DNA of 60,472 nt from the NCBI GenBank assembly GCA_002404835.1, contig DHKM01000045.1, positions 1 through 60,472 of the forward strand, written 5' to 3'. Within the stretch, counting starts at the first letter, position 1. Every line of letters starts with the position of its first letter. The notes under the pieces are model-generated. The model ran no database searches, was not told the DNA's origin, and saw only the letters and a program-made list of their open reading frames with translations. This DNA is from Caryophanales bacterium UBA4694 (GTDB lineage: Bacteria; Bacillota_I; Bacilli_A; RFN20; CAG-288). Of the stretch, positions 48,217 through 57,654 are shown piece after piece. Position numbers and translations under genes: made by a program.

Positions 48217-49869
48217 CTACTTTGCTTCCTTTTCTTCGCTGGTCATGCGGTCCGGAGCATTGACGCCGATGAGGTTCATGGCATTCTTGAGAACAATTTC
48301 GCAGGCTTTGACAAGGCCAAGTCTCTGTTTCGAGAGAGCAACATCGGCATCATCAAGGACTCTGCACTTGGTATAGAACTCATTGATGGCAGTGGAAAGG
48401 TCATGAACATAGTTGGTAACCTTGTAAGGTTCGTTTTCCTTGGTGGCAGTAAGGATGATATCCGGATAGGACTTCAGAAGGATGAGAAGGTTCTTTTCGC
48501 TTTCCGTCGAAAGCATACTCCCCGAGAAATCTTCGGGCAGGAATCTCTCGCCGTTTTTCATGATTCCGCAAAGTCTTGCATGCGTGTACTGGCAGTAATA
48601 GACCGGATTTTCGCTGCCGAGTTTCTTAGCCAAATCGATATCGAAGTCAAGATGGGAATTACCACTTCTGGAAACAAAGAAATAACGGACGGAATCGACA
48701 CCGACCTCTTCGATGAGTTCTTTCATGGTGATGGCGTTTCCGGTACGTTTGCTCATCTTGAATTCTTCGCCGTTCTTGAAAAGCCTGACCATCTGAACCA
48801 AAGAGACGACAAGATGATCGGGATTGTGTCCAAGATCCTTCTGGGAGGATTTAAGACGGGCGACATATCCATGATGATCGGCACCGAATAAATCGATGAG
48901 AAGATCGAATCCTCTTTCGAACTTGTCATTATGATAGGCAATATCGGGAAGAAGATAAGTATAATGACCATCGGATTTGACTAAGACTCTGTCCTTGTCA
49001 TCGCCATCCTTAGTTGTATTCAACCACAAAGCACCATCCTGTGTATAGCAATAAGGTTTCAGCTTCTCGAGAACCTTTTCGACATCCCCTCTGTCACGGA
49101 TGGCCTTTTCACTGGAATAGACATCCTGGTCGACACGGAATTCATGCAGGTCTTTTTTAATTCTTTCAAGAAGATGTTTTCCACCGAATTTCTTGAATTC
49201 CTCGAGGTGTGATTCCGGATCCTTGACATAGCTGTCACCGATTTCCTCTTTGAGGAGTTTTGCAAGTTCGATGATTTCAGGCCCATGATAGTCATTTTCA
49301 CCTAGTTCTCTTTTTTCTCCGAAGAGTTCAAGATATCTTACCATCAAGGATGAAGCAAGATGATCCATCTGGACACCGGCATCATTGACGTAGTATTCTC
49401 TGGTTACATCATATCCGGCCTTCTTGTAAAGACGGGAGAGACAGTCACCCAGAGCTGCACCTCTTGCATGACCCAGATGCAATGTCCCTGTCGGATTAGC
49501 CGAGACGTATTCGATATCGACCTTGATTCCTTTGCCGTAGGTCAGATTGCCGTAGTCTTCATTCTCGTCGATGATTGTTTTGATGATGCTGCCAAGCTGG
49601 TCCTGCTTCAAAAAGAAATTGAGGAATCCAGGCATACATGCCTCAAGATGGTCAACGCCATCGAGATGGAAAACTTCCTCGATCTTCTTAGCCAAATCGA
49701 TTGGCTTCATCTTCAGGGCCTTTGCCTTGCGGAGGGCAAGATTGCTGGCATAATCTCCGTGTTCCGGAGAATTGGAAGGAGTGAGAACGATTTCCGAATC
49801 CTGTACTTCGACTCCCATTTCAGAAACGATTTTCTTCAGTTCCTGCTTGATACTTTCTTGAATATCCAT
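48217..49869 (-). CDS. argS: Arginyl-tRNA synthetase
   Basis: Protein of 550 aa, class I. N-terminal additional domain, then ANPTGTLHLGHARGAALGD (HIGH motif reads HLGH, about residues 115-133) and EEFKMSKRTGNAITM (KMSKS region), with the DALR anticodon-binding domain at the C-terminus. I start it at 49869 with GAGGTAAT upstream; six more codons upstream are unsupported. It is 10 bases after ispF, in the ychF-ispF-argS run. No T-box is seen. Confidence 0.97.
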   Translation of the reverse strand: MDIQESIKQELKKIVSEMGVEVQDSEIVLTPSNSPEHGDYASNLALRKAKALKMKPIDLAKKIEEVFHLDGVDHLEACMPGFLNFFLKQDQLGSIIKTIIDENEDYGNLTYGKGIKVDIEYVSANPTGTLHLGHARGAALGDCLSRLYKKAGYDVTREYYVNDAGVQMDHLASSLMVRYLELFGEKRELGENDYHGPEIIELAKLLKEEIGDSYVKDPESHLEEFKKFGGKHLLERIKKDLHEFRVDQDVYSSEKAIRDRGDVEKVLEKLKPYCYTQDGALWLNTTKDGDDKDRVLVKSDGHYTYLLPDIAYHNDKFERGFDLLIDLFGADHHGYVARLKSSQKDLGHNPDHLVVSLVQMVRLFKNGEEFKMSKRTGNAITMKELIEEVGVDSVRYFFVSRSGNSHLDFDIDLAKKLGSENPVYYCQYTHARLCGIMKNGERFLPEDFSGSMLSTESEKNLLILLKSYPDIILTATKENEPYKVTNYVHDLSTAINEFYTKCRVLDDADVALSKQRLGLVKACEIVLKNAMNLIGVNAPDRMTSEEKEAK

Positions 49870-49879
49870 AATAATTACC

Positions 49880-50356
49880 TCAACCAATGATCAACAGCTG
49901 ACAATAACATTCGATTGCTTTTTTCTCGCCGACTGGTCCCACCTTTTCCGATGTGTTGGCGTGAACGGCAATTCTATCTTCCTTTAGTCCAAGAAGCTTG
50001 GCTAAAGAAGATTTGATTTCTTTTTTGAAGGGTTTAAGCTTAGGGACTTCGGTTACAATGTCGACAACGACATTGGAGATGGTATATCCTTTAATCTTCA
50101 GCTGTTTTAAGCTTTCCTCGACCAAAAGCACAGAATCCATGTTCAAAGTCGAAGAAGAAGTATCAGGAAAATAAGTTCCGATATCTTCGAGCCCCAAGCT
50201 TGAAAAAACTGCCTGAGCCAAAGCGTGGTAGACCAAATCACCATCCGAGTGGGCAACGATGGAATAATCGGAGGGAATATCCACACCGCCAAGCCGGATC
50301 GAAGATCCTGGTTTTAATGTGTGGATATCATATCCAAAACCAGTGCGGATATCCAT
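49880..50356 (-). CDS. ispF: 2-C-methyl-D-erythritol 2,4-cyclodiphosphate synthase
   Basis: Protein of 158 aa, the usual length. The metal ligands are visible in GYDIH (Asp9, His11) and AHSDGDLVYHA; the SEKVGPVG stretch near the C-terminus is the conserved trimer-interface segment. It cyclises CDP-ME 2-phosphate in the MEP pathway. The ATG is two bases after the ychF stop, with only a weak AAGAAA site, so it is coupled. ispD is elsewhere in the window. Confidence 0.94.
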   Translation of the reverse strand: MDIRTGFGYDIHTLKPGSSIRLGGVDIPSDYSIVAHSDGDLVYHALAQAVFSSLGLEDIGTYFPDTSSSTLNMDSVLLVEESLKQLKIKGYTISNVVVDIVTEVPKLKPFKKEIKSSLAKLLGLKEDRIAVHANTSEKVGPVGEKKAIECYCQLLIIG

Positions 50357-50358
50357 GA

Positions 50359-51480
50359 CTATTTCTTTTTGGCAGCGGAACGGATGTAGAGACAGTCGCC
50401 ATCTTTGACAATGTAGTCTTTTCCGACAGTCATGTATCTTCCGGCAGCCTTGACAGCCTCTTCGCTTCCATATTTTTCCAGATCGTCATAAGAATAAACT
50501 TCTGCTTTCAAGAAGAATTTCTGGAAGTCGGTATGGATAATACCGGCACATTCAGGTGCTGTCATGCCTTCCTTGAACGTCCAGGCTCTTACCTCGTCTA
50601 CACCGGTGGTGAAGAATGTCCTCAGACCGAGGATATGATAGGCAGCGTTTGTTATCTTGTCTAGACCTGAAAGGGTGGTTCCAAGACTCTCAAGATATTC
50701 TTTTCTTTCTTCCGGAGTGACTTTGGTCAATTCCTCTTCGATCAAGGCAGAAACCGGAATGCATTCGGCATTGTTTTCTTTGGCAAATTCGGATAGCTTG
50801 GCAAAATAGGGGTTGCCCATCGGATTGGCATAGGATTCCTCATCCACGTTTCCGACATAGATGACAGGTTTCAAGGTGATAAGGGCAAAACTCTTGATCA
50901 TCGGAAGTTCCTCTGCAGTGAGGAGAGGAAGCGCAGCCGTTGCCAGTTTCTCATGCTGAAGGACATCAAGAAGCTTGTGTATGGCTGAACATTCGGTCAG
51001 TTTTTCCTTGTCCTTGGTCATGGTTGCATAACGTTCGATTTTTTCAAGTCTCTTGGTGAGAACATCGATATCACTGAGAATCAATTCCAGATTGATTTCG
51101 TTTGCGTCTGTGATCGGATCAACTGGTCTTCCGTTATAGGAAATGATATTGGGATCATCGAAGCAGCGCACGACATGGATGATCGCATCCGTGTTTCGGA
51201 TGTTTCCCAGGAACTGGTTTCCAAGGCCTTCGCCTTTGCTGGCTCCCTTGACTAATCCGGCGATATCCGTGAATTCGAATGTAGCTCTAACTTGTTTCTT
51301 CGGTTGGAACAATTCGACAAGATGATCGAATCTGGGATCTTTAACTTCCACAACACCGGTATTTGGTTCGATAGTTGCAAAAGGATAGTTTTCTGCCAAA
51401 ATATTTGAATTTGTAATGGCGTTGAAGAGCGTGGATTTACCCACGTTCGGTAAGCCGACAATACCTGCTGTTAAACTCAT
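50359..51480 (-). CDS. ychF: Redox-regulated ATPase YchF (Obg-like, OLA1)
   Basis: Protein of 373 aa. GIVGLPNVGKSTLFNAIT is the P-loop (about residues 6-20), followed by YPFATIEPNTGVVEVKD (G2), FTDIAGLVKGASKGEGLGNQFL (G3) and YVGNVDEESY in place of NKxD, which explains the ATP preference of the family. The C-terminal TGS domain has FFTTGVDEVRAWTF. It binds ribosomes and is linked to stress responses. AAGGC precedes the ATG. First of the ychF-ispF-argS run. Confidence 0.95.
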   Translation of the reverse strand: MSLTAGIVGLPNVGKSTLFNAITNSNILAENYPFATIEPNTGVVEVKDPRFDHLVELFQPKKQVRATFEFTDIAGLVKGASKGEGLGNQFLGNIRNTDAIIHVVRCFDDPNIISYNGRPVDPITDANEINLELILSDIDVLTKRLEKIERYATMTKDKEKLTECSAIHKLLDVLQHEKLATAALPLLTAEELPMIKSFALITLKPVIYVGNVDEESYANPMGNPYFAKLSEFAKENNAECIPVSALIEEELTKVTPEERKEYLESLGTTLSGLDKITNAAYHILGLRTFFTTGVDEVRAWTFKEGMTAPECAGIIHTDFQKFFLKAEVYSYDDLEKYGSEEAVKAAGRYMTVGKDYIVKDGDCLYIRSAAKKK

Positions 51481-51519
51481 TTTAAATAGCCTTCTTTGAT
51501 AATTATGTGTTTTCCTACA

Positions 51520-51551
51520 AAACGCTTTTCCTCTTTCGAGGGAAAGCGTTT
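51520..51551 (-). terminator. Strong hairpin between the repeat lipoprotein and ychF
   Basis: A 14-bp stem (51520-51533 with 51538-51551, one G-U pair) closed by a GAAA tetraloop on the minus strand. The following T-run is only TTTT, so it may be a terminator or an RNA-stability hairpin. Confidence 0.65.
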
Positions 51552-51558
51552 CATAATT

Positions 51559-53484
51559 TTATTTTACGTAAATTGTCTTAGCTGTCTGCGGGATAGAAGT
51601 GATTTCCTTGGTGCAGCCAGCATCTTCATAGAACTTCGTGTATGTCAGTGACGGGAATTTTTCAGCCATACGTTGTCTGACTTTGCTTTCGTTGACTCTC
51701 TTGTTCGGAATGAAATAGGCACTTCCAATCTCGGTTCCATCGACCTTCTTGAAGGTCAGCTTGACACCGGTAGTACGTTTTCTGTAGATGGTGCTTCCAG
51801 TAGAATAATACTTTCTGGCACGATCGGTAAGTGCATAAGTGGTTCCGTTACGATCCGAAACGATTTCCTTCGTGCATGCCTGATCCGAGAAAAGACCATC
51901 GAAGATCTTATCGCCGACATCGGCTTTTGGATCAGCTTCAAATGCTTCTAGATTGACGGTGTCAAGATTGGAGAAGAACTTGGTCTTTCCATTTTCGCTT
52001 ACCATTCCATCCGTGACATCTTTCAACGTGACCTTTTCATCGACGCCGATGCTGATGTAGTATCTGGCATTGTCTTTCGGCATGAGATAAGAAGTGACAG
52101 GAACAAAATTCATCTGGCTCAAATCACTTTCTTCGGTCTGATTTGTAGCCTGATAGACACCGACGAAATGTTCGCCTTCACTCAATAAGGAGGTATTCTT
52201 CATGTCATTGATGAAAGCGGAAATATCATCACCCAGCTTGTATTCATGGGTTGTCTTCCCTTCGAGGCTTCCTTCATATCCGAGCGGATAAATATAGGTG
52301 ACAGACAAAGATGGATTGTCATCATAGACAGCCTTGAGTGTTGCGGTAGTTGCGATTTTCGTCTGTCCGGCAACGAAGGTGGTTCCATCGAGTTCCCAAC
52401 CAACGAAAGTGGCATTTTCCTTTACCGGAACATACGTATCCAATGTTTCCTTGGAAATCGTATCCGTATCATAATAGCCCTCCAATTTCTCAGAAGATTT
52501 GCCCTGGAAGGTTCCACCATTATAATCCAATGTGACATTGGCTTTTTCTAACCATTTCATATAAAGATTCAGGTCATAGGAAGATACCTTGATATCCAGA
52601 GAAGTAAGCTTTGTGAATTCCGAATCCAAGTAGATACCGGCAAGTTTCTTTTCCTTATAGAAAAGGCCGTTATCCTGATATTCGACGTTAAGTCTGGCTT
52701 TGATGCCTTCCTTTAACTTATCGCCGATCTTTTCATCGTAGGCTTGGAATTTATAGTTTTCGATTCCATCGAGTCCGAAATTCAAGGTCACATATGGATC
52801 ATCTTCCCAAGAGGCATATAAGGTAAAACTATTATCCAGGAACTTCATATTATCCGTTCCGAATGCCGTATCGAAACGATAGACACCGGTTTCACTGGCG
52901 TTATCTAAGGCATAGTGATAACCGCCACCTTCCACATTATTGACTTTGACAATCTTCTTTGTCGTATACCAATATTGGAAACGGGCATGATCTTTTGTTG
53001 CGGTCGGCAAAAAGTTCGTAGAGGAAATCGTTTTGTTGGTGTAACCCTTGAAGTTCAGATAGTTGTTATCGTATCCTTCGGCGTTTCCTGCGGGTTTGAC
53101 CATTGTTGCATTTGTACCGGCATCGAAAGTGATTTTTACTTCCTTTTCGAAATAAGGATAGAGATAATCGGTTCCATAAGGATAGTAATAGTAAGAATTG
53201 TCGGAATCAGCATCCTTCAGCTTTGATATGGCACGATAGTTGCCGTTGCTGTCTTTTTCTCTCCAACCGATGAAATAATAGCCATCCTGTTTTACTTCAG
53301 GAAGACCATTTTCGATTTTCGTACCACTGGGTCCCTTCAATTCCTTGGAATTGTAGGAAGCATCGACAAACGAAACATTATTGTCGAACATAAGTTTGAT
53401 TGTACCGACCTGAGTAGATTGACAAGAAGACATCATCAAAGCAGAAAGTAGAGCTACCGACATCAAGTTCTTTGCTTTTCTCAT
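51559..53484 (-). CDS. Surface lipoprotein with InlB-type repeats
   Basis: Protein of 641 aa. Signal peptide with lipobox MSSC (Cys21) directs lipid anchoring. The body is beta-rich with several repeats of the Listeria-Bacteroides (InlB B) type, each ending in a G-W or similar box: YYFIGWREKD, ARFQYWYTTKK, ATFVGWELDGT and LYASWEDD / LYMKWLEK, with T-L-K-A-V-Y and I-T-F-D-A-G strands. Such repeats occur in cell-surface proteins of Firmicutes and often mediate surface contact. Its ligand is unknown. It lies 64 bases after the pnp stop, on the same strand, with GGAGG upstream. Confidence 0.75.
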   Translation of the reverse strand: MRKAKNLMSVALLSALMMSSCQSTQVGTIKLMFDNNVSFVDASYNSKELKGPSGTKIENGLPEVKQDGYYFIGWREKDSNGNYRAISKLKDADSDNSYYYYPYGTDYLYPYFEKEVKITFDAGTNATMVKPAGNAEGYDNNYLNFKGYTNKTISSTNFLPTATKDHARFQYWYTTKKIVKVNNVEGGGYHYALDNASETGVYRFDTAFGTDNMKFLDNSFTLYASWEDDPYVTLNFGLDGIENYKFQAYDEKIGDKLKEGIKARLNVEYQDNGLFYKEKKLAGIYLDSEFTKLTSLDIKVSSYDLNLYMKWLEKANVTLDYNGGTFQGKSSEKLEGYYDTDTISKETLDTYVPVKENATFVGWELDGTTFVAGQTKIATTATLKAVYDDNPSLSVTYIYPLGYEGSLEGKTTHEYKLGDDISAFINDMKNTSLLSEGEHFVGVYQATNQTEESDLSQMNFVPVTSYLMPKDNARYYISIGVDEKVTLKDVTDGMVSENGKTKFFSNLDTVNLEAFEADPKADVGDKIFDGLFSDQACTKEIVSDRNGTTYALTDRARKYYSTGSTIYRKRTTGVKLTFKKVDGTEIGSAYFIPNKRVNESKVRQRMAEKFPSLTYTKFYEDAGCTKEITSIPQTAKTIYVK

Positions 53485-53512
53485 TTTTATATTGCCTCCA
53501 TTAACTGGGAAG

Positions 53513-53535
53513 AGCCGAGAGTAGTTCTCTCGGCT
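53513..53535 (-). terminator. Hairpin between pnp and the lipoprotein gene
   Basis: Perfect 9-bp stem AGCCGAGAG/CTCTCGGCT (53513-53521 with 53527-53535), 5-nt loop. No T-run follows on the minus strand, so it may be a processing or stability element rather than a true terminator. Confidence 0.45.
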
Positions 53536-53548
53536 TAGAGTATCAAAA

Positions 53549-55768
53549 TTAGTGACGATCCTTGTGGAAATCCTTGCGGAATGGTTTCTTTTCTCGTTCC
53601 GGACGTTCTACATAGCCTTCCGGTTTTGGAACGAATTCGCGGTGAGAAACATCGATTCTGCCCTGTTCATCGATACCTGTGATGATGACCTTGAGAATAT
53701 CTCCGAGTTTGCAGACATCCTCGACCTTTTCGACACGATTCCATCCGAGTTTGGAGATATGGCATAAGGCATCGGTAGAACCAAAGAGATTGACGAATGC
53801 TCCATAGCTTTCGATACGGACGACTTTGGCATCATAGACTTCACCGACTTCCGGAACCTTGGCGATGTTCATGATCATCTCATAGGCCTTTTCGATGGTT
53901 TCCTTATGGACGGAGTAGAGGATGACTCTTCCATCGTCTTCGATATCGATCTTCACATCATTGTTGCAATCCTTGACAATGCCGTTGATGACCTTGCCCT
54001 GAGAACCGATGACTTCGCGGATCTTATCGGGAAGGATGTAGAATTTCTTCATCTTCAAGGCATATTCGCTGAGTTCAGTTCTCGGTTCGGAGATAGCAGA
54101 AAGCATGACATCGAGAATTTGTTTTCTGGCAGGCTTGGACTGATAGAGGGCTTCTCTAAGGACTTCCTTTGTGATACCGCGGATCTTGATATCCATCTGA
54201 AGGGCTGTGATACCATTAGGTGTTCCAGCAACCTTGAAGTCCATATCACCGAGATGATCTTCCATACCCTGAATATCGGTCAAAATCGTGTAAGGATGAT
54301 TGCCGTCAAGCGGACCGGAAGTGATAAGACCCATGGCAATACCGGAAACCGGTGCTTTGATCGGTACACCAGCATCCATAAGAGCCATACAGGAGGCACA
54401 GATAGAAGCCTGAGAAGACGAACCATTGCTCTCACAGACTTCAGCAACACAGCGGATGGTATATGGGAATTCTTCTTCGGAAGGAATCACATAGCTGAGA
54501 GCTCTCTCGCCGAGATTTCCATGACCCAATTCTCTTCTTCCCGGAGTGCCCATTCTGCCAAGCTCTCCGACAGAGAAAGGCGGGAAGTTGTAATGATGCA
54601 TCCATCTCTTGTGATCTGGACCTACGACATCATCGAGAATCTGAGCTTCTTCGAGACTTCCGAGAGTACAGGTAGAAAGGACCTGAGTCTGTCCACGGGT
54701 GAACAAAGCGGATCCGTGAGCTCTAGGAAGAAGGTGTACCTGAGCATCGAGCGGACGGATTTCATCGACCTTTCTTCCATCCGGACGGACCTTGTCTTCC
54801 GTGATCAGTCTTCTGACTTCGTTGCGGACTACAGTCTCAAGGACTTCTTTGGCTTCATTGACGGTGATGTCATGAAGTTGCTGGGTCTTATATTCTTTGG
54901 CATCATAGATATCGATGACTTCTTTTTCCAAAGCATCGATTGTATTCTGCCTTTCGAGTTTATCGAAGATGGAAACGGCTTTGATAAGACGCTGTTCCTG
55001 GGTTTCGCTCTGTCCAGGAGCAACATAGTTGCGACAGGCGTTAGCGAAATCTTCGTCGATCTTGTAGATGTTGAGCGGTCTCTTTGTCTTTCCGACCTTG
55101 CTTACGATTTCCTTTTCGAAGGCACAAAGTTTTTTGATGGCTTCATGACCGAACATCAAGGCGTCAAGCATATCGTCTTCGCTTACTTCGGCAGCACCGG
55201 CTTCCACCATGTTGATGGCAGTTTCCGTACCGGCAACAGTCAAATTGATATCGGATTTGCTTGCTTCTTCCTGAGTCGGGTTAATGATGAGTTTTCCGTC
55301 GACTCTTCCGACATGGACACCGGCAATCGGCTCATCGAACGGAATATCGGAGATGCAAAGAGCAAGAGAGGAGCCGAACATGGCAGCGATTTCCGGAGCA
55401 GCATCACCGTCGACAGACATGACAGTTGCAGTAATCTGAGTCTCGTTGACATATCCTTCAGGGAACATCGGACGAATCGGACGATCGATGACTCTGGAGA
55501 AGAGAGTCTCTCTTGTGGATTGTCTACCTTCTCTTCTTAAGAAAGATCCAGGAATCTTGCCTGCTGCATACTGACGTTCGAAATAGTTGACGGTTAGTGG
55601 GAAGAAATCCTGACCAAGCTTTGCTTCCTTTGCACCGCAAACGGCACAAAGAACTGTCGTATCGTTGAAACGGACTAGGCAGCTCCCATCTGCCTGTTTG
55701 GCAATCTCACCGGTTTCTACCGTGAGTTTTTTGCCATAGAAGTCTAGACTGAATACTTCTTTTGACAT
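53549..55768 (-). CDS. pnp: Polynucleotide phosphorylase
   Basis: Protein of 739 aa. Two RNase PH domains (SFLRREGRQSTRETLFSRVIDRP, and GQTQVLSTCTLG to LVTSG-like segments), then KH (about residues 560-620, IREVIGSQGKVINGIVKDCN) and S1 (GEVYDAKVVRIESYGAFVNLF), ending in a basic FRKDFHKDRH tail. It degrades RNA 3'-5' with phosphate. AGAGGAT precedes the ATG; TATAAT at 55804-55809 (minus) is the likely -10. The usual rpsO neighbour is not here. Confidence 0.97.
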   Translation of the reverse strand: MSKEVFSLDFYGKKLTVETGEIAKQADGSCLVRFNDTTVLCAVCGAKEAKLGQDFFPLTVNYFERQYAAGKIPGSFLRREGRQSTRETLFSRVIDRPIRPMFPEGYVNETQITATVMSVDGDAAPEIAAMFGSSLALCISDIPFDEPIAGVHVGRVDGKLIINPTQEEASKSDINLTVAGTETAINMVEAGAAEVSEDDMLDALMFGHEAIKKLCAFEKEIVSKVGKTKRPLNIYKIDEDFANACRNYVAPGQSETQEQRLIKAVSIFDKLERQNTIDALEKEVIDIYDAKEYKTQQLHDITVNEAKEVLETVVRNEVRRLITEDKVRPDGRKVDEIRPLDAQVHLLPRAHGSALFTRGQTQVLSTCTLGSLEEAQILDDVVGPDHKRWMHHYNFPPFSVGELGRMGTPGRRELGHGNLGERALSYVIPSEEEFPYTIRCVAEVCESNGSSSQASICASCMALMDAGVPIKAPVSGIAMGLITSGPLDGNHPYTILTDIQGMEDHLGDMDFKVAGTPNGITALQMDIKIRGITKEVLREALYQSKPARKQILDVMLSAISEPRTELSEYALKMKKFYILPDKIREVIGSQGKVINGIVKDCNNDVKIDIEDDGRVILYSVHKETIEKAYEMIMNIAKVPEVGEVYDAKVVRIESYGAFVNLFGSTDALCHISKLGWNRVEKVEDVCKLGDILKVIITGIDEQGRIDVSHREFVPKPEGYVERPEREKKPFRKDFHKDRH

Positions 55769-56129
55769 TTGTTTATCCTCTTTAAATAATATATAACGAA
55801 GTTATTATATCAAACAGAGACTTTAAAGATATATAAAATCCTGTCTTTTTCATCCAAAAACAGGGAAAAGTCCCCATTCTACCATCATGATTTATTCCAA
55901 AAAGTAAGAAAGAGGACCAGCTTATCAATCCTTGAGATTTGAAATGTTCCGTTGTTTCAGAAAAAGATATAAGAAAAATAGCTTCAACATCTCTTCCTTT
56001 TTTGATCGCTGTTTTTAAAATTGAACCAAAAAAGCATTTCCTTGATGTTTTTTGCCTGTATTATACAAAAAACAGTGGGAAACAAAACAAAGAACGGATA
56101 GGATATATAGACAAAGGAGAACACACAGA
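55769..56129. other. Divergent intergenic region pnp / M32 peptidase
   Basis: About 360 AT-rich bases. Minus-strand TATAAT (55804-55809) serves pnp. Toward the peptidase, TATTAT (56059-56064) and TTGATG (56042-56047) are possible promoter elements at poor spacing. ATAAC-GAA-GTTAT (55793-55805) is a short palindrome near the pnp start of transcription. No gene is seen. Confidence 0.4.
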
Positions 56130-57644
56130 ATGGAAACCGAAGAAAAAATCAACCGGCTTTATCAAATACTTGCCAAAGTAGAAAGGCTTTCCCATTGCAT
56201 CCACGTGATCAACTACGATATGGAGACAGCCTGCCCCAAAGAAGGAATGGAAGATGACAGCAAGGACGTCATCGCTTTGCAAGGACAAATTTTTATTTTG
56301 CAGAAATCCGATGAATATATAAATCTCATCAAGGATTTAAATGAAAGAAAGGACGAATTAAAACTATATGACGCAAAACTGATCAAAGAACTCTATAAGG
56401 ATTACAAACGAAACGAACATGTTGACGAAAAGACGAATGAAGAGGCTAATGCACTTTTTTCCAATGCCTATCAAATCTGGTTGGAATCTAAGAATGCCAA
56501 GAAGTATTCCTTGTTTGCTCCGACATTAGAAAAAATATATGAAATGCAGAAACACCTTCTTTTATTAAGAGATGATGTTGACAAGAATGATTTATACAAC
56601 ACCTTATTTTCCGATTACGAGGATGGATTCACGACCAAGGATTTGGATGAATTCTTTGATGAACTTGAAAAAGGAATTGTTCCCCTTTTCAAGAAAGTCA
56701 AATCTTCCAACTATGTTCCAAGACATGACTTTCTCAATCGGAGAGTACCTATCTTCAAACAGGAAAGATTCACCGAGTATCTTCTGAGGTTCAACGGATT
56801 CGATTTTGACCGAGGCTCGATTTCGACGACCGAGCATCCCTTTACGGACCAATTGGATCAGAATGATGTCCGAGTCACGACAAAGTATTCTGAGACAGCC
56901 TTCATCTCCAATATGTATAGTATCATCCATGAAGGAGGACATGCCATCTTCGGCCAGAACATTCCTAAGGAAGTATTCCTCTCCCATTTAGGAGAAGGAT
57001 GCCTTACGATGGGAAAACATGAATCGGTATCTAGGTTCTATGAGAATGTCATCGGAAGAAGCAAAGAATATATTCAAGCCATCTATCCGTATTTTGCATC
57101 GGAATTCTCCGAGGAAATGCATGATGTTTCTGCCTCTGATCTCTATGAAGGAGTCAATTATGTGGATTTCAATAACAAACTGAGAACCGAAGCAGATGAA
57201 CTCAGCTATTCCCTTCATATCCTTATCCGTTATCGCCTAGAGCGGAAGATTATGAGAGGCGAAGCGGATTTTGAAAATCTGAACCAGGAATGGAATCGCC
57301 TGTACAAGGAAATCCTAGGTGTTGATATCCTTAATGATCAGGAAGGTATTCTTCAGGATGTCCATTGGTCATCAGGATTCGGTTACTTCCCTACCTATGC
57401 AATCGGAAACGCACTCAACTGTATCTATGTCAAGAGACTCGATAAGGAACTTGGCCTGGCAAAAACTCTTTCTGAAGGAAGAATGGATCTCATCCTTGGA
57501 TGGATGAAGAAGAATGTCTTCGAAAAAGCCCCTCTTCTGGATACAAAGGATTGGATCTATGAAATCACAGGAGAGAAGTTCTCGGCCAAACCATATATCG
57601 AATATCTGACGAAGAAATATACGGACTTATATCATCTAAATTAG
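56130..57644 (+). CDS. Carboxypeptidase of family M32
   Basis: Protein of 504 aa, zinc carboxypeptidase of the Taq/Pfu type. The HEXXH site is HEGGHAIFGQ (about residues 269-278), followed by ESVSRFYENVIGRS, the conserved ESxSRxxEN block. It removes C-terminal residues from peptides in the cytoplasm. I start at 56130 (METEEKINRLY), with AAAGGAG upstream; the open frame extends 26 codons further without a site. It is followed after 10 bases by an M3 oligopeptidase, so the two probably act in series on peptides. Confidence 0.93.
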   Translation: METEEKINRLYQILAKVERLSHCIHVINYDMETACPKEGMEDDSKDVIALQGQIFILQKSDEYINLIKDLNERKDELKLYDAKLIKELYKDYKRNEHVDEKTNEEANALFSNAYQIWLESKNAKKYSLFAPTLEKIYEMQKHLLLLRDDVDKNDLYNTLFSDYEDGFTTKDLDEFFDELEKGIVPLFKKVKSSNYVPRHDFLNRRVPIFKQERFTEYLLRFNGFDFDRGSISTTEHPFTDQLDQNDVRVTTKYSETAFISNMYSIIHEGGHAIFGQNIPKEVFLSHLGEGCLTMGKHESVSRFYENVIGRSKEYIQAIYPYFASEFSEEMHDVSASDLYEGVNYVDFNNKLRTEADELSYSLHILIRYRLERKIMRGEADFENLNQEWNRLYKEILGVDILNDQEGILQDVHWSSGFGYFPTYAIGNALNCIYVKRLDKELGLAKTLSEGRMDLILGWMKKNVFEKAPLLDTKDWIYEITGEKFSAKPYIEYLTKKYTDLYHLN

Positions 57645-57654
57645 GAGAAAAAAC

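Noticed and set aside
51541..51556. Cre site in the hairpin after the lipoprotein gene
   Set aside because: TGAAACGCTTTCC is off by one base from the cre spacing and is explained by the hairpin.
53906..55540. A 544-codon open frame on the plus strand opposite pnp
   Set aside because: It is the complement shadow of the highly conserved pnp gene, with no recognisable domain and no ribosome binding site.
55793..55805. Resemblance to half of a loxP arm (ACGAAGTTAT)
   Set aside because: Only one 10-base match, no second arm at the 8-bp spacing and no recombinase; it is a short AT-rich palindrome at the pnp promoter.
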